A DNA stretch of 64,000 nucleotides from Kosakonia cowanii JCM 10956 = DSM 18146 (GCF_001975225.1 NZ_CP019445.1:2542001-2606000); one strand, 5' to 3'. Counted from the first letter of the stretch, positions 27,029 to 39,420 are shown. Notes: a model not told the origin generated them from the sequence alone. Numbers and translations: made by a program.

Positions 27029-28240
27029 TTAGCCAAACCAGTGGTGGAACATCAATTTAATGTAATCAATGATTTTGCCGAAGAAGTTACCTTCCGGGAT
27101 CTCCTGCAACACCACCAGCGGACGCTGTTCAATGGTTTTGCCATCCAGCTGGAAGTTGATGCTGCCGACCACCTGGTTTTTCTGCAGCGGCGCGTGCAGC
27201 TCGCTGCTGTTCAGCACATAGCTCGCTTTCAGATCTTTCATACGACCGCGCGGAATGGTCAGGTAGACATCTTTATCCACGCCCAGCGAGGCGCGATCGC
27301 TGTCACCGAACCAGGCTGGCTCAGAGGCGAACTCTTTCCCGGCTTTCAACGGGCTGACGGTTTCGAAGAAGCGGAAGCCCCAGGTGAGCAGTTTTTTGCT
27401 CTCGGTTTCACGCCCTTTAAAGGTGCGCCCACCCATCACGGCGGAGATCAAACGCATCTGGCCTTCGGTTGCCGAGGCCACCAGGTTGTAACCGGCGCGA
27501 TCGGTGTGACCGGTTTTGATGCCGTCAACGTTCAGGCTGTTATCCCACAGCAGACCGTTACGGTTGGTCTGGCGAATGCCGTTGAAGGTGAACTCTTTCT
27601 CTTTGTAGATGGAGTATTCGTTCGGCACATCGCGGATCAGCGCCTGGCCAATCAGCGCCATATCACGGGCGGAGCTGTACTGACCTTCAGCATCCAGGCC
27701 GTGCACGGTCTGGAAGTGGCTGTTTTTCAGGCCCAGCGCGTTGACGTAGCTGTTCATCAGGCCAACAAATGCGTCCTGGCTGCCAGCGACGTAGTCGGCC
27801 ATCGCCACGCAGGCGTCATTGCCCGATTGCAGGTTAATACCACGGATAAGCTGGGAAACCGGCACCTGCATGCCAGGTTTCAGGAACATCAGCGAGGAGC
27901 CGCGGAACACCGGGTTGCCGGTTGCCCAGGCGTCATTACCGATGGTCACCACATCGCTCTCTTTGAACTTACCCGCTTTCATCGCCTGGCCGATAACGTA
28001 GCTGGTCATCATTTTGGTCAGGCTTGCCGGATCGCGACGCGCATCGGCGTTCTGTTCCGCCAGCACTTTGCCGGAGTTGTAATCGATCAGGATATAGGAC
28101 TCCGCATCGATCTGCGGAACGCCTGGGATCATGGTTTTAATGTTCAGGTCATCGGCATGCGCAGCGGAGAGGGCAGCTGCGGTCAGCGCCGTGGTGAGCG
28201 CCAGGCGCTGCACGAAACGAGCGGAAAAAGTGGTCTTCAT
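27029..28240 (-). CDS. dacA: D-alanyl-D-alanine carboxypeptidase, PBP5
   Basis: A 403-residue class C penicillin-binding protein that trims the terminal D-Ala of peptidoglycan stem peptides. The signal peptide ends AHA (residue 29). The serine-protease-like motifs are S73-L-T-K76, SGN (in [10 protein letters not shown]) and KTG (in [10 protein letters not shown]). The C-terminus, [14 protein letters not shown], is the amphipathic membrane anchor. All motifs are intact and length equals E. coli PBP5. Confidence 0.97.
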   Translation of the reverse strand: MKTTFSARFVQRLALTTALTAAALSAAHADDLNIKTMIPGVPQIDAESYILIDYNSGKVLAEQNADARRDPASLTKMMTSYVIGQAMKAGKFKESDVVTIGNDAWATGNPVFRGSSLMFLKPGMQVPVSQLIRGINLQSGNDACVAMADYVAGSQDAFVGLMNSYVNALGLKNSHFQTVHGLDAEGQYSSARDMALIGQALIRDVPNEYSIYKEKEFTFNGIRQTNRNGLLWDNSLNVDGIKTGHTDRAGYNLVASATEGQMRLISAVMGGRTFKGRETESKKLLTWGFRFFETVSPLKAGKEFASEPAWFGDSDRASLGVDKDVYLTIPRGRMKDLKASYVLNSSELHAPLQKNQVVGSINFQLDGKTIEQRPLVVLQEIPEGNFFGKIIDYIKLMFHHWFG

Positions 28241-28378
28241 GGTCGAACAACGACATCCGTGATGGAGTTAAAAAAAGTGCCTTACTATAGCAAAAGCTAT
28301 ACCGGCAGGCATCTGACTTTGCGCGTGAGAGTGTGAATCATACTTACACAAATTGACAAAATCAGACACCTTTCCTGA

Positions 28379-29620
28379 CTACTGTGCGCGCGTTACAAAA
28401 GATTGTAACTGCGCTTCGCTCTGCAGACGCTGCTGCAACGCGCTGGCCTCAGACTTATTGCTGAACGGCCCTAACTGAATACGCCACACCGCGCCATTCT
28501 GCGTCACGCGGCCCGGCACGGAAAACTGCTGTGCCAGGCGCTGCTGATACTGCTGCGCGCGGGTCTGATCGCTTACTGCGCCAACCTGCACCACATAGCT
28601 TCCGCTGGCCGCTGCGGCAGCAGCAGGCGCACTGGCAGCCGGTGCCGCGCTGTGAACGGTGCCCTGCACCGAACCAGGTGCCGTCACCGGGGAGTTACGC
28701 GTGGCAGGCGCAGCCGTTTGTGTAACCGGCTCTGTCTGGTTCACCGGCGTAGCGGCAGCAGGCTGGGTGGCGGTGTTCATTGCGGGCTGTGCGGCCTCGC
28801 TGCTCTCCAGCACGCCAGAGGCGAGCGGCGTTTGCGCGCCGAGGAAACCGCCGCTGCGCACTGGGGCACCGGTCGGATCATCGCTTTTCAGCGTATCGTT
28901 ACTGATCGGCTGCACGTTAGCCTGCGTTTCCGCTGGCTGAGCGTCGCTCGGCTGTGCGGCAATCGGCTGCATCGGCTGGGCTTCGTTCGGCTGCGGCGCA
29001 GCGCTCATGCCGCCCCCGCTCAAATCCGGGCGCGCCGGCAGGGCATAGGTCTGCTGCGCCACTTTGGTACAGGCCATTCCCGGGCCGGAGAGCGAGCCAT
29101 CCTGCGCAACGATAATTGGGTCGATGCGCACTTTGGTGTTATTCGAAGTGTTCAGACGATCGGCAGAGGCACGCGATAGCGAGATAACGCGGTCACTGCC
29201 GTACGGGCCACGGTCATTGATGCGCACCACAATCATACGGCCGTTCGCCAGGTTGGTGATACGCGCATAGCTCGGAATCGGCAGCGTCGGATGCGCGGCA
29301 GTGAGCTGCATCGGATCGAACGCTTCACCGGAGGCGGTCAGGTTGCTGCCCGGCTCGGCGTCATAGATGGCGGCAAAGCCCGCCTGGCTGAAGCGGGAGG
29401 GATCCTGCACGATGGTGTAGCGTTTACCGTCGCGCTCATAATCCTGATTCGCCGTGGCGTTAGGTGTTTCATAGCGCGGCTCCGCGCCGCTGATCTCCAC
29501 CACCGGGCCGTTGCAGACCGCAGGCTGTGGCGCAACCATTGTCTGCTGCTGATTATCATTACTCGTACAGGCCGCCAGTAACCCTGCTGCTATACAGATC
29601 CCAGGCCAAAGCTTATGCAT
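28379..29620 (-). CDS. rlpA: Septal lipoprotein and lytic transglycosylase RlpA
   Basis: A 413-residue outer-membrane lipoprotein with lipobox LAAC at C18. The double-psi beta-barrel (about 75-170) contains VRINDRGPYGSDRVISLS, and a SPOR domain at the C-terminus (about 335-410) binds denuded septal glycan. Between them is a long Pro/Gln/Ala/Thr-rich linker, including a QP-rich stretch near 210-240, which makes this protein about 50 residues longer than E. coli RlpA. It follows mrdB by ten bases. Confidence 0.95.
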   Translation of the reverse strand: MHKLWPGICIAAGLLAACTSNDNQQQTMVAPQPAVCNGPVVEISGAEPRYETPNATANQDYERDGKRYTIVQDPSRFSQAGFAAIYDAEPGSNLTASGEAFDPMQLTAAHPTLPIPSYARITNLANGRMIVVRINDRGPYGSDRVISLSRASADRLNTSNNTKVRIDPIIVAQDGSLSGPGMACTKVAQQTYALPARPDLSGGGMSAAPQPNEAQPMQPIAAQPSDAQPAETQANVQPISNDTLKSDDPTGAPVRSGGFLGAQTPLASGVLESSEAAQPAMNTATQPAAATPVNQTEPVTQTAAPATRNSPVTAPGSVQGTVHSAAPAASAPAAAAAASGSYVVQVGAVSDQTRAQQYQQRLAQQFSVPGRVTQNGAVWRIQLGPFSNKSEASALQQRLQSEAQLQSFVTRAQ

Positions 29621-29630
29621 TGCGCACCTC

Positions 29631-30743
29631 TTAAACGTTCTTGGACAACATTTTTCTGTGGGTATGGATCGACATCACGATACCAAACCCGGCCATGAGT
29701 ACGATGAGGGCGGAACCCCCGTAACTGATCAGCGGCAGCGGAACGCCTACCACCGGCAAGATACCGCTTACCATACCAATATTTACGAACACATATACGA
29801 ACAGAATCAGCATCAAACCGCCGGCCATCACCCGGCCAAAGGTGGTTTGCGCCCGCGCGGCGATCCACAGCCCGCGCATAATCAACAGCAGGTAGAGCGC
29901 CAGCAGGATCAAAATCCCCACCAGGCCCAGTTCCTCCGCCAGTACGGCGAAAATAAAGTCCGTGTGGCGCTCCGGCAGAAACTCCAGCTGTGACTGGGTA
30001 CCGTGCAGCCAGCCTTTGCCGCTGAGGCCGCCGGAACCAATGGCGATTTTCGACTGAATAATATGGTAGCCCGCGCCGAGCGGATCGGTTTCCGGATCGA
30101 GCAGCATCATCACGCGCTGGCGCTGATAATCATGCATCAGGAAGAACCACATTATCGGAATAAAGGCGGCGACAAGCAGCGCGGCAATGCCGATTAGCCG
30201 CCAGCTCAGGCCGGAGAGAAACAGCACAAACAGCCCGGAGAGCACCACCAGAATCGAGGTACCGAGATCCGGCTGCGCCGCTACCAGCAGGGTAGGGACG
30301 AAGATCAGTACCAGCGCAATGCCGGTATTTTTCAGCGACGGCGGGCAGACATCGCGGTTGATAAAGCGCGCCACCATCAGCGGTACGGCGATTTTGGCAA
30401 TCTCTGACGGCTGAAAGCGCACCACGCCGAGATCGAGCCAGCGCTGCGCGCCTTTGGAGATAGCACCGAAGGCGTCAACCGCAATCAGCAGGATAACGCA
30501 GAAGACATAGAGATAGGGCGCCCAGCCTTCATAGACGCGCGGCGGCACCTGCGCCAGCACGACCATGACCACCAGCCCCATAGCGATTTGGCCGATTTTA
30601 CGTTCGGTCATGCCGATATCCTGGCCGCTGGCGCTCCAGATAACGATCGCGCTGTAAAACAGCAGCGCGAGAATGATCAGCAGCAGCGCTGGGTCGAGAT
30701 GGATCTTATCCCAGAACGATTTTTTGTTCGGATTATCCGTCAT
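29631..30743 (-). CDS. mrdB: Peptidoglycan glycosyltransferase RodA (SEDS)
   Basis: A 370-residue inner-membrane SEDS-family polymerase with about ten membrane helices. It makes glycan strands for cell elongation with PBP2. The conserved [18 protein letters not shown] and the C-terminal [11 protein letters not shown] signatures are present. It begins two bases after mrdA, so the pair is co-translated. Confidence 0.97.
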   Translation of the reverse strand: MTDNPNKKSFWDKIHLDPALLLIILALLFYSAIVIWSASGQDIGMTERKIGQIAMGLVVMVVLAQVPPRVYEGWAPYLYVFCVILLIAVDAFGAISKGAQRWLDLGVVRFQPSEIAKIAVPLMVARFINRDVCPPSLKNTGIALVLIFVPTLLVAAQPDLGTSILVVLSGLFVLFLSGLSWRLIGIAALLVAAFIPIMWFFLMHDYQRQRVMMLLDPETDPLGAGYHIIQSKIAIGSGGLSGKGWLHGTQSQLEFLPERHTDFIFAVLAEELGLVGILILLALYLLLIMRGLWIAARAQTTFGRVMAGGLMLILFVYVFVNIGMVSGILPVVGVPLPLISYGGSALIVLMAGFGIVMSIHTHRKMLSKNV

Positions 30744-30745
30744 GA

Positions 30746-32647
30746 TTATTGGTCCTCTGCCGCGGCCGTGGAGGGGTTTTCCGCCGGCAATTCGGTGTTG
30801 TTGTCGCCAAGCATAATGTGGTCGAGGATCTGCCGCATGATGGTACCTACGGCCGGACCTGCGCCGCCGTTTTCCAGAATCATGGCGACGGCGACCTGCG
30901 GATTGTCGTACGGGGCGAAAGCGGTCATCAATTTATGATCACGCAGACGCTCGGCAATACGGTGGGCGTTATAGGTTTCGTTCGCCTTCAGGCCGAAGAC
31001 CTGTGCGGTACCCGATTTCGCCGCCGCTTTGTAAGGCGCATTGGCAAAGTATTTGTGACCGGTACCGTTAGGGCGGTTCGCGACACCATACATGCCATCT
31101 TTGGCAATCTCCCAGTAGCCGGAGTGAATATCACCCACCGGCGGCTGCGTGGGCTGCTTCCACGGCACTTTTTTGCCGTCCTCGACGGTGCTCATTAACA
31201 GGTGCGGCACTTTCACGATGCCATCATTAATCAGCGTCATCATCGCTTTGTTCATCTGGATCGGCGTCGCGGTCCAGTACCCCTGGCCGATGCCGACCGG
31301 GATGGTATCGCCCTGATACCAGGGTTTCTTAAAGCGCTTCAGTTTCCATTCGCGGGTTGGCATGTTGCCGGAGCGCTCTTCCGAAAGGTCGATGCCGGTG
31401 TAGTGGCCGTAACCAAACTTGCTCATCCACTCGGAAAGGCGGTCGATGCCCATGTCGTAAGCGACCTGGTAGAAGAAGGTATCGGCGGACTCTTCCAGGG
31501 ATTTGGTGACGTTCAGATGCCCGTGTCCCCATTTTTTCCAGTCGCGATACCGTTTTTCGGAACCCGGAAGCTGCCACCAGCCGGGATCGAACAGGCTGGT
31601 ATTGCGGGTGATCACCCCGGCGCTGAGCGCGGAGACCGCGACATAAGGCTTAACCGTTGATGCTGGCGGGTAGACGCCCTGGGTGGCGCGGTTAATCAGC
31701 GGCGTATTCGGGTCATTGAGCAGCCCGGAGTAATCCTTGCTGGAGATACCATCAACAAACAGGTTCGGGTCGTAGCTTGGCGTTGAGACCAGCGCCAGGA
31801 TACTGCCGGTGCGCGGATCGGTCACCACGACCGCCGCACGGCTGCCGGCGAGCAGGGTTTCAATATACTGCTGCAGTTTGAGATCGAGCGTCAGGTAGAT
31901 ATCGTGTCCCGCCTGCGGCGGCACCTCTTTCAGCTGGCGGATCACGCGGCCCCGGTTGTTCACTTCCACTTCTTCATAACCGGTCTGGCCGTGCAGCACA
32001 TCTTCGTAGTAGCGCTCGATGCCGAGCTTGCCGATATCGTGAGTCGCGGCATAGTTGGCAAGCTTGCCATCTTTATCCAGCCGCTCGACGTCTTTATCGT
32101 TGATTTTCGACACATAGCCGATCACGTGGGTCAACGCAGAGCCGAAGGGGTAGTAGCGGCGCTTATAGCCTTTTACTTCCACGCCGGGGAAACGGTACTG
32201 GTTGACGGCGAAGCGCGCCACCTGCACTTCCGTGAGGTTGGTTTTCACCGGAATCGAGGTAAAGCGGTGCGCGCGAGCGCGCTCCTTTTTGAAGTTGGCG
32301 ATATCGTCATCGTTCAGATCGACCACATCGCGCAGCGCGTCGAGGGTTTGCTGCACGTTATCGACCTTCTCCGGCATCATCTCCACCTGGTAGATGGTGC
32401 GGTTCAGCGCCAGCGGCGTACCGTTGCGATCGTAAATAATGCCGCGACTGGGCGCGATGGGCACCAGTTTGATGCGGTTTTCGTTGGAGCGGGTTTGATA
32501 GTCCGCAAAGCGGACGATTTGCAGGTTATAAAGGTTGGCGATCAGCACGCCGGAAAGCAGCAATATCCCCGTAAAAGCGACTACAGCCCGGCGCACAAAC
32601 AGCGCGGACTCAGCCGTATAGTCGCGAAAAGAGTTCTGTAATTTCAT
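30746..32647 (-). CDS. mrdA: Peptidoglycan transpeptidase PBP2
   Basis: A 633-residue class B penicillin-binding protein with a cytoplasmic N-terminus, one membrane helix (about 22-42), a pedestal domain and a transpeptidase domain. The active-site serine is in [11 protein letters not shown] near residue 330; SADTF is the SxN-type motif and KSGTAQV the KTG-type motif. It cross-links the glycan made by RodA in the elongasome and is the mecillinam target. Confidence 0.97.
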   Translation of the reverse strand: MKLQNSFRDYTAESALFVRRAVVAFTGILLLSGVLIANLYNLQIVRFADYQTRSNENRIKLVPIAPSRGIIYDRNGTPLALNRTIYQVEMMPEKVDNVQQTLDALRDVVDLNDDDIANFKKERARAHRFTSIPVKTNLTEVQVARFAVNQYRFPGVEVKGYKRRYYPFGSALTHVIGYVSKINDKDVERLDKDGKLANYAATHDIGKLGIERYYEDVLHGQTGYEEVEVNNRGRVIRQLKEVPPQAGHDIYLTLDLKLQQYIETLLAGSRAAVVVTDPRTGSILALVSTPSYDPNLFVDGISSKDYSGLLNDPNTPLINRATQGVYPPASTVKPYVAVSALSAGVITRNTSLFDPGWWQLPGSEKRYRDWKKWGHGHLNVTKSLEESADTFFYQVAYDMGIDRLSEWMSKFGYGHYTGIDLSEERSGNMPTREWKLKRFKKPWYQGDTIPVGIGQGYWTATPIQMNKAMMTLINDGIVKVPHLLMSTVEDGKKVPWKQPTQPPVGDIHSGYWEIAKDGMYGVANRPNGTGHKYFANAPYKAAAKSGTAQVFGLKANETYNAHRIAERLRDHKLMTAFAPYDNPQVAVAMILENGGAGPAVGTIMRQILDHIMLGDNNTELPAENPSTAAAEDQ

Positions 32648-32673
32648 CCGCTGCTAAATCCGCCTAAGACTCG

Positions 32674-33141
32674 TTACTCACGGTGATAAGGATGGTTGGT
32701 CGTGATACTCCATGCGCGATACAGGCTTTCGGCAACCAACACACGCACCAGCGGGTGAGGAAGTGTCAACGCAGAGAGCGACCAACTTTGTTCAGCTGCC
32801 GCTTTGCAGGCGGGAGACAACCCTTCCGGGCCGCCGATCAGCAGGCTGACATCGCGTCCGTCCTGCTTCCAGCGCTCCAGCTCATGTGCCAGCTGCGGCG
32901 TATCCCACGGTTTGCCGGGGATATCAAGGGTGACGATGCGGTTTTTGCCGGCGGCGGCCAGCATCAGTTCACCCTCTTTATCGAGGATGCGCTTGATATC
33001 CGCGTTCTTGCCGCGCTTGCCGGCGGGAATTTCCACCAGCTCAAACGGCATATCTTTCGGAAAACGGCGCAGATACTCGGTAAAACCTGTCTGTACCCAG
33101 TCCGGCATTTTTGTGCCGACGGCGACGAGTTGCAGCTTCAC
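32674..33141 (-). CDS. rlmH: 23S rRNA (pseudouridine1915-N3)-methyltransferase
   Basis: A 155-residue SPOUT methyltransferase acting on helix 69 of 70S ribosomes. The AdoMet-knot segments LIGGPEGLS and [20 protein letters not shown] are present, ending in the conserved NHPYHRE. It follows rsfS by three bases. Confidence 0.97.
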   Translation of the reverse strand: MKLQLVAVGTKMPDWVQTGFTEYLRRFPKDMPFELVEIPAGKRGKNADIKRILDKEGELMLAAAGKNRIVTLDIPGKPWDTPQLAHELERWKQDGRDVSLLIGGPEGLSPACKAAAEQSWSLSALTLPHPLVRVLVAESLYRAWSITTNHPYHRE

Positions 33142-33144
33142 GCA

Positions 33145-33462
33145 TTAACCCCAGAGTTTTTCCAGCTCGTACAGACGACGGCTCTCTTCCTGCATGACGT
33201 GGACCATGACATCGCCCAGATCAACGACCACCCAATCGGCGGCGCTTTCACCCTCTACGCCCAGTGGCAGCATGCCCGCTGCGCGGGACTCCTGAACCAC
33301 GTGATCCGCGATAGAAGCAACATGGCGGCTTGAAGTGCCGGTACAGACGATCATGCAATCGGTGATGCTCGATTTGCCCTGAACGTCAATGGCGACGATG
33401 TCCTGACCTTTCAGGTCGTCAATTTTGTCGATAACAAAATCCTGGAGTGCTTTACCCTGCAA
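33145..33462 (-). CDS. rsfS: Ribosomal silencing factor RsfS
   Basis: A 105-residue protein that binds L14 and blocks joining of the ribosomal subunits when nutrients run low. The family core [20 protein letters not shown] and [14 protein letters not shown] is intact. It is first in a unit running through rlmH, mrdA and mrdB, with a good sigma-70 promoter about 175 bases upstream. Confidence 0.96.
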   Translation of the reverse strand: MQGKALQDFVIDKIDDLKGQDIVAIDVQGKSSITDCMIVCTGTSSRHVASIADHVVQESRAAGMLPLGVEGESAADWVVVDLGDVMVHVMQEESRRLYELEKLWG

Positions 33463-33637
33463 GTGTTCCCCCTGGGTGAGTAAAAAATGTACTGGTCATA
33501 AACAGCCTGACATTATACCTGAAAGACGGCGAATGTCGGGACAAAAGTCCAGGCTTCGCGACATGAAAAGTGGGCTATCATCCCATCCTGGCCGCGCGAT
33601 TGCATCGCCAATTTTGTAAAACAATTTCTGCGCGCGG

Positions 33638-33665
33638 AGAATAGCAGCCTGCGGGGTCCTGTCAA
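33638..33665 (-). promoter_or_regulatory. Sigma-70 promoter of the rsfS-rlmH-mrdAB unit
   Basis: On the minus strand a perfect TTGACA, 16 bases, TATTCT. The implied leader is about 170 bases and lies wholly in the rsfS-cobC gap. Confidence 0.65.
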
Positions 33666-33706
33666 TCACCGAATCACTACAGCTTAAAAGATGGATGAAA
33701 AAGCGG

Positions 33707-34324
33707 CTACTTATCGTCAGGATGCCAGACCGCGCGGCTGTTTAGCACCCGCAGCGTGGCAAAATCGTCGCGCAGATCCACCCGGCTCCAGCAGCCCTGG
33801 TCAATATGGAAATGCCACAGCGACGAGGCGGGCATATTCAGTAAACGGGCAATCAGCAGGCTGATAACCCCCTGGTGGCTGGCGATCAGCACATTTTTCT
33901 GCGTCTGTTTCAGATCCTGCAACAGCGTCACCACGCGCTCGATCCTCGCCGAAAAATCCTGAAAACCTTCACCATTAGTCGGAACCGCATGCTGCCAGTC
34001 GGTACACCAGGCGGCGTAGCGCTCGGGATCGTCGTGCGTTAAATCGCGGTGGTGGCGCATCTCCCAGTCGCCAAAAAACATCTCATTGAGCAGGGGCGTG
34101 GTGTGAGTTTCGATATCGCGCGATGCCAGCACGCGCGCCGCGGTCTGTTGGGCGCGATCCAGTTCGCTGCAGAGCACATAATCGAACGGTACGGCGTGGA
34201 GCAGGTGGTGAAGGGTTTGCGCCTGGGCTAATCCTTTTGGCGTTAAGGGGGTAGGGGCATGTCCGCTGTAGAGCCCGGCCACGTTCGCTTCGGTCTCGCC
34301 GTGGCGTATTAACCAGAGTCGCAT
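33707..34324 (-). CDS. cobC: Alpha-ribazole phosphatase (histidine phosphatase family)
   Basis: A 205-residue phosphoglycerate-mutase-like phosphatase with the catalytic LIRHGET near residue 8, and a second histidine in IASHQGVIS. CobC removes the 5'-phosphate from alpha-ribazole or cobalamin phosphate in B12 assembly. I started at the ATG at 34324; the 52 residues upstream in this frame overlap nadD and are not family sequence. Confidence 0.93.
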   Translation of the reverse strand: MRLWLIRHGETEANVAGLYSGHAPTPLTPKGLAQAQTLHHLLHAVPFDYVLCSELDRAQQTAARVLASRDIETHTTPLLNEMFFGDWEMRHHRDLTHDDPERYAAWCTDWQHAVPTNGEGFQDFSARIERVVTLLQDLKQTQKNVLIASHQGVISLLIARLLNMPASSLWHFHIDQGCWSRVDLRDDFATLRVLNSRAVWHPDDK

Positions 34325-34349
34325 GCACTTCTCCTGTTTATCGCGCGGT

Positions 34350-34991
34350 TTAGCGGTAGAGGCCCTGTTGATGGATGTACTCGAGCACGGCGGCAGGCAG
34401 CAGATCGTCGCACGGCTCATCGTGCGCCAGCCGCTGGCGAATCTGCGTGGCGGAGATATCAAACCACGGCGTTTCGGCAAGATAGATTTTACCGGCGGGC
34501 AGAGTGTGCAGATCCTCTACGCGGGTTGTAAGGTGTGCGTCCAGCCAGCGCTGATGAGCCTCTTCGCTCATCGTCAGGGCATAACCCGGGCGGCGGCAGA
34601 CAATCAGGTGGCAGTTATCAAGAATGGTGTCGTAGCGATGCCAGCTGTGGAAAGTGAGCAGCGAGTCCTGGCCAATAATAAATGCCAGTGGTGCCTTCTC
34701 GCCAGACTCCTGCCGCCACGCCTGCAGCGTATCCGCGCTATAGGAGGGCTCATTGCGCATCAGTTCACGCTCATCAAGGGTGAAGAGCGGTTTATCAGCG
34801 ATTGCCAGCTCGACCATGGTTTTGCGCTGCTGGCTGTTCGCCTCTGGCTGCGGGCGATGGGGCGGCACATTATTGGGCATGATCGTCACTTTTGACAGGC
34901 CAATAAGATTTGCCAGCGCTTCCACCGGTTTCAGGTGACCGTAATGGACAGGATCGAAGGTGCCGCCAAACAGCGCTTGTAACTGTTTCAT
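34350..34991 (-). CDS. nadD: Nicotinate-nucleotide adenylyltransferase
   Basis: A 213-residue nucleotidyltransferase making deamido-NAD from nicotinate mononucleotide and ATP. The [12 protein letters not shown] motif at the N-terminus and [10 protein letters not shown] near the C-terminus are the ATP-binding signatures. The ATG at 34991 gives the E. coli length and lies one base after the holA stop. Confidence 0.96.
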   Translation of the reverse strand: MKQLQALFGGTFDPVHYGHLKPVEALANLIGLSKVTIMPNNVPPHRPQPEANSQQRKTMVELAIADKPLFTLDERELMRNEPSYSADTLQAWRQESGEKAPLAFIIGQDSLLTFHSWHRYDTILDNCHLIVCRRPGYALTMSEEAHQRWLDAHLTTRVEDLHTLPAGKIYLAETPWFDISATQIRQRLAHDEPCDDLLPAAVLEYIHQQGLYR

Positions 34992-34992
34992 A

Positions 34993-36024
34993 TCAACCAT
35001 CAATAAAGATGTCAGCGAGGGCTTTGTGACAGAGTAGCAGAGAAAGCCCCTCCAGCTCCGCCCAGACCGACTGACCGTAATCCTGCTTGACGATCAGCTC
35101 AATGCGACTCAGCAGATGCACTGCCTGGCGAAGCTGATCGGCACTCAGCCGGTTCAGCGCCTCCGTGGTGGTGCCGCGGCGGTTTTGCCACACCCGGTGT
35201 TTATCGAACAGCGCGCGCAGCGGCATCTGCGTCATCTGGCGTTTCAGCGTGACCAGCAGCAGCAGCTCGCGCTGCACGGTACGCAGGAGGATCACCGGCT
35301 CGCACGCCTCCAGCCGCAGCTGGGTCAGAATATGTAACGCGCGCTTGCTCTTACCGGCCAGCAGGGCATCGACCCAGTGAAACGGCGTGAAGTGCGCGGC
35401 ATCGTTAACCGCCTGCTCGACGCGGGGCAGGGTAAGCTTGCCGTCGGGCCACAGCAGCGCCAGGCGTTCGAGCGCCTGCGCCAGCGCCAGCAAATTCCCC
35501 TCGTAGCAGTAGCAGAGGAGTTGATTGGCGGCGTCGTCCAGCTCCAGTTTGTTCTGTTTTGCCCGTGCCGCCACCCAGCGTGGAAGGTTCGCCTGTTCGG
35601 GCGTCTGGCAGCTGACCTGCACCACCTGCGTATTAAGCTGGCTAAGCCAGGCGGCGTTCTCCTGCGCTTTGGTAAGCTTATTGCCGCGCACAATCAGGAT
35701 CAGATCATCATGCAGCAGGCTAACCAGCTTTGCCAGCTGTTCGTTCATCGCGGCGTTCGGGCCGTTATCCGGCAGCTGTAACAGCAGGGTTTGTCGGCTG
35801 GCGAACAGGCTCAGCGCCTGGCAAATAGAGAAGATCGCATCCCAGTCGGTGCTGGCATCAAGCGAGAAGGTGTGGTGTTCAGTGAAGCCCTGCGTGGCGG
35901 CAACCTGCCGCACCGCATCCTGGCTCTCTTGCAGCAGTAACGGATCGTTACCGAGCAGCAGATAGGCCGCGCGCAGCCCTTCATTGAGCTGCGCGCGGAG
36001 TTGTTCCGGATAAAGCCTGAGCAT
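34993..36024 (-). CDS. holA: DNA polymerase III subunit delta
   Basis: A 343-residue clamp-loader subunit, the same length as E. coli HolA. It opens the beta sliding clamp through an N-terminal hydrophobic element; the start MLRLYPEQL and the segment [12 protein letters not shown] are typical. Its ATG overlaps the lptE stop in TGATG. Confidence 0.96.
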   Translation of the reverse strand: MLRLYPEQLRAQLNEGLRAAYLLLGNDPLLLQESQDAVRQVAATQGFTEHHTFSLDASTDWDAIFSICQALSLFASRQTLLLQLPDNGPNAAMNEQLAKLVSLLHDDLILIVRGNKLTKAQENAAWLSQLNTQVVQVSCQTPEQANLPRWVAARAKQNKLELDDAANQLLCYCYEGNLLALAQALERLALLWPDGKLTLPRVEQAVNDAAHFTPFHWVDALLAGKSKRALHILTQLRLEACEPVILLRTVQRELLLLVTLKRQMTQMPLRALFDKHRVWQNRRGTTTEALNRLSADQLRQAVHLLSRIELIVKQDYGQSVWAELEGLSLLLCHKALADIFIDG

Positions 36025-36590
36025 CAGCTACCTGGCGTTGCCGGGGCGGGCGTCACGCTTGAGGAAGCCTCACTATTTTGCGTGTTTTTCGCATCCGCCG
36101 TACGCACGCTCGGCAACTGACGAATCAGCTGCTCTGCGGCTTTGTTATACATCTCTTGTGTAATGATCTCCTGCTCAGCCGCTTTTGCCAGCGCTTTCTG
36201 CGGGTTATCAAAGAACGAACGGTACACCTTGGTGCTGATCGGATAGATATCGTGACCCGGGATCAACACACTTGCATGTACGGTCAGCACCATTTGATAC
36301 TCTGCGGTCTGGCCATTCTGGAAAACGGAAGCAGTATCGCGTCCCATTGACACAGAGCCGAGACGCAGCGACGGTACATCCTGACGCAGCGTGCTGTCAT
36401 CGAGCAGCGTCACGCCGTTGAGGCGAAGCTGGCTACGAACAGCCCGGCTCAGCGGTCCATTCGGATCGCCAGAGTTAAAGATCATCGTTTTCATTTCCGG
36501 CGGCACCTGAGTTGTGTTCCGCAGATGCCAGCCGCATCCGGCGGTGACCAGCACCGCCAGGGTTACGAACAGTGTTGCCAGATATCGCAC
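36024..36590 (-). CDS. lptE: LPS-assembly lipoprotein LptE
   Basis: A 188-residue outer-membrane lipoprotein with lipobox TAGC at C19. LptE plugs the LptD barrel and helps deliver lipopolysaccharide to the surface. The fold segment [11 protein letters not shown] and a short Ser/Pro-rich tail ([13 protein letters not shown]) are seen. It begins 14 bases after leuS in one operon with holA, nadD and cobC. Confidence 0.95.
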   Translation of the reverse strand: MRYLATLFVTLAVLVTAGCGWHLRNTTQVPPEMKTMIFNSGDPNGPLSRAVRSQLRLNGVTLLDDSTLRQDVPSLRLGSVSMGRDTASVFQNGQTAEYQMVLTVHASVLIPGHDIYPISTKVYRSFFDNPQKALAKAAEQEIITQEMYNKAAEQLIRQLPSVRTADAKNTQNSEASSSVTPAPATPGS

Positions 36591-36604
36591 GCTTCCTCCC
36601 GCGC

Positions 36605-39187
36605 TTAACCAACGACCAGATTGAGCAGTTTGCCCGGTACATAAATCACTTTACGTACGGTAACGCCCTCAAGATATTTCGCCACCAGGTGCTCCTGGCC
36701 TGCGCGTTCACGAACCTGTTCTTCTGTCGCATCAACAGCGACGGTAATTTTACCGCGCACTTTGCCGTTGACCTGCACGACGACCAGCGTGGTGTTTTCA
36801 ACCATCGCTTTCTCGTCGGCAACCGGCCACGGCGCGTTATCGATGTCGCCTTCGCCGCCCAGCTCCTGCCACAGCGTGAAGCTGGCATGCGGGGTGAACG
36901 GGTTGAGCATACGCACCACTGCCAGCAGCGCTTCCTGCATCAGAGCGCGATCCTGCTCGCTCTCCTGCGGCGCTTTCGCCAGCTTGTTCATCAGCTCCAT
37001 GATCGCCGCGATGGCGGTGTTGAAGGTCTGACGACGGCCGATATCATCGGAGACTTTGGCGATGGTTTTATGCACATCGCGGCGCAGCGCCTGCTGATCG
37101 TCATTCAGCGCAGCCAGATCCAGCGGCGCAACGGCACCCTGGGCGGTGTGTTCGTAGACCAGTTTCCAGACGCGTTTCAGGAAGCGGTTTGCCCCCTCAA
37201 CGCCGGACTCCTGCCACTCCAGCGTCATATCTGCCGGGGAGGCGAACATCATAAACAGACGCACGGTATCCGCGCCGTAACGCTCTACCATCTCCTGCGG
37301 GTCGATGCCGTTGTTTTTCGACTTCGACATCTTACTCATACCGGTGTAGACCAGCTCATGGCCCGCGGCATCGGTCGCTTTCACGATACGGCCTTTCTCA
37401 TCACGCTCGACGATAGCTTCTTTCGGTGACACCCAGTTACGCTCGCCGCTTTCGCCGAGGTAGTAGAAGGCATCTGCCAGCACCATGCCCTGGCACAGCA
37501 GCTGTTTAGCCGGTTCGTCAGAGGTGACCATGCCCGCATCGCGCATCAGCTTGTGGAAGAAGCGGAAGTAGAGCAGGTGCATGATGGCGTGTTCGATACC
37601 GCCAATATAGATATCAACCGGCAGCCAGTAGTTCGCCGCGTTCGGATCCAGCATCCCTTCGTTGTACTGCGGGCAGGTGTAGCGCGCATAGTACCAGGAG
37701 GACTCCATAAAGGTGTCGAAAGTATCCGTTTCGCGCAGCGCAGGCTGGCCGTTAACGGTGGTTTTCGCCCACTCCGGATCGGCTTTGATCGGGCTGGTAA
37801 TGCCGTCCATCACCACATCTTCCGGCAGGATCACCGGCAGCTGGTCTTCTGGCGTCGGCATCACGGTGCCATCTTCAAGGGTCACCATCGGGATGGGTGC
37901 GCCCCAGTAACGCTGACGGGAAACGCCCCAGTCGCGCAGACGGAAGTTCACTTTACGCTCACCGACGCCTTTCTCTGCCAGCTTGTCAGCAATGGCGTTA
38001 AAGGCGGCGTTGAAGTCGAGACCGTCAAACTCACCGGAGTTAAACAGCACGCCTTTTTCGGTCAGCGCCTGGGCGCTGAGATCCGGCTCGCTGCCGTCGG
38101 CATTCAGGATGACCGGCTTGATGTTCAGCTGATATTTGCTGGCAAACTCGTAGTCGCGCTGATCGTGACCCGGAACGGCCATCACCGCGCCGGTGCCGTA
38201 CTCCATCAGCACAAAGTTCGCCGTCCAGACCGGAATCGCTTCGCCGGTCAGCGGATGAATTGCTTTCAGGCCGGTATCGACGCCTTTTTTCTCCATCGTC
38301 GCCATTTCGGCTTCCGCGACTTTGGTGTTGCGGCATTCGTCGATAAAGCTCGCCAGCTCCGGGTTGGTCTGGGCAGCCTGCTGCGCCAGCGGGTGACCGG
38401 CGGCAACGGCGAGATAGGTCACGCCCATAAAGGTGTCCGGGCGGGTGGTGTAAACGGTCAGCTTCTCGACGCTGTTCTGCACATCAAAGGTGATCTCCAC
38501 CCCTTCAGAACGGCCGATCCAGTTGCGCTGCATCGTTTTCACGGTATCCGGCCAGTGATCCAGTTTATCCAGATCGTTCAGCAGCTCGTCGGCATAGGCG
38601 GTGATTTTGATAAACCACTGCGGGATCTCTTTACGCTCAACTTTGGTATCGCAGCGCCAGCAGCAGCCATCGATAACCTGTTCGTTAGCGAGTACGGTCT
38701 GGTCATTCGGGCACCAGTTCACCGCGGAGGTTTTTTTGTAGACCAGCCCTTTTTTATAGAGCTCGGTGAAGAATTTTTGCTCCCAGCGGTAATATTCCGG
38801 GGTGCAGGTCGCCACTTCACGGCTCCAGTCGTAGCCGAAGCCCAGCATTTTGAGCTGGTTTTTCATGTAGGCGATATTGTCGTAGGTCCACGGCGCAGGG
38901 GCGGTTTTGTTTTTCACCGCGGCGCCTTCAGCCGGCAGGCCAAACGCATCCCAGCCAATCGGCTGCAGCACGTTTTTACCCAGCATGCGCTGGTAGCGGG
39001 CGATCACATCGCCAATGGTGTAGTTACGGACGTGGCCCATGTGTAGTCGGCCAGAAGGATAGGGAAGCATCGACAGGCAATAGTATTTCTCTTTGCTCTC
39101 GTCTTCGGTGACCTCGAATGTGCGCTTTTCTTCCCAGTGACGCTGTACGGTGGATTCTATCTCTTCCGGGCGGTATTGCTCTTGCAT
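36605..39187 (-). CDS. leuS: Leucyl-tRNA synthetase
   Basis: An 860-residue class Ia synthetase of the E. coli length. The HIGH-type motif is in [14 protein letters not shown] near residue 40; the editing (CP1) domain contains [15 protein letters not shown] is in [13 protein letters not shown] near 620. It charges tRNA-Leu, one of which (leuW type) is encoded at 51962-52046. Confidence 0.98.
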   Translation of the reverse strand: MQEQYRPEEIESTVQRHWEEKRTFEVTEDESKEKYYCLSMLPYPSGRLHMGHVRNYTIGDVIARYQRMLGKNVLQPIGWDAFGLPAEGAAVKNKTAPAPWTYDNIAYMKNQLKMLGFGYDWSREVATCTPEYYRWEQKFFTELYKKGLVYKKTSAVNWCPNDQTVLANEQVIDGCCWRCDTKVERKEIPQWFIKITAYADELLNDLDKLDHWPDTVKTMQRNWIGRSEGVEITFDVQNSVEKLTVYTTRPDTFMGVTYLAVAAGHPLAQQAAQTNPELASFIDECRNTKVAEAEMATMEKKGVDTGLKAIHPLTGEAIPVWTANFVLMEYGTGAVMAVPGHDQRDYEFASKYQLNIKPVILNADGSEPDLSAQALTEKGVLFNSGEFDGLDFNAAFNAIADKLAEKGVGERKVNFRLRDWGVSRQRYWGAPIPMVTLEDGTVMPTPEDQLPVILPEDVVMDGITSPIKADPEWAKTTVNGQPALRETDTFDTFMESSWYYARYTCPQYNEGMLDPNAANYWLPVDIYIGGIEHAIMHLLYFRFFHKLMRDAGMVTSDEPAKQLLCQGMVLADAFYYLGESGERNWVSPKEAIVERDEKGRIVKATDAAGHELVYTGMSKMSKSKNNGIDPQEMVERYGADTVRLFMMFASPADMTLEWQESGVEGANRFLKRVWKLVYEHTAQGAVAPLDLAALNDDQQALRRDVHKTIAKVSDDIGRRQTFNTAIAAIMELMNKLAKAPQESEQDRALMQEALLAVVRMLNPFTPHASFTLWQELGGEGDIDNAPWPVADEKAMVENTTLVVVQVNGKVRGKITVAVDATEEQVRERAGQEHLVAKYLEGVTVRKVIYVPGKLLNLVVG

Positions 39188-39420
39188 GGCAGCCAGTAGT
39201 CCTGTTTTTGCTACAGCTACAAATGTAGCGTTAATAGGTGGTTTTTAGTCGGCATAGCATAGCCCAAACGCCAGCCTCAAAACAGCCTTTCCGAAAAGCG
39301 CCGTCGAAATAGCCCTTCTCTGCGCCACATCACTTTTTCATCACGCAACAGACGGCTCGGCAGAGGCGGGGGAAATTAACGTCTATCATTAAAATGAATC
39401 ACTTAACCGGAGGCGAAACG

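Noticed and set aside
37553..39046. 497-codon open frame on the plus strand inside leuS
   Set aside because: Antisense shadow of a biased gene; the translation is His/Arg/Gly-rich without domains.
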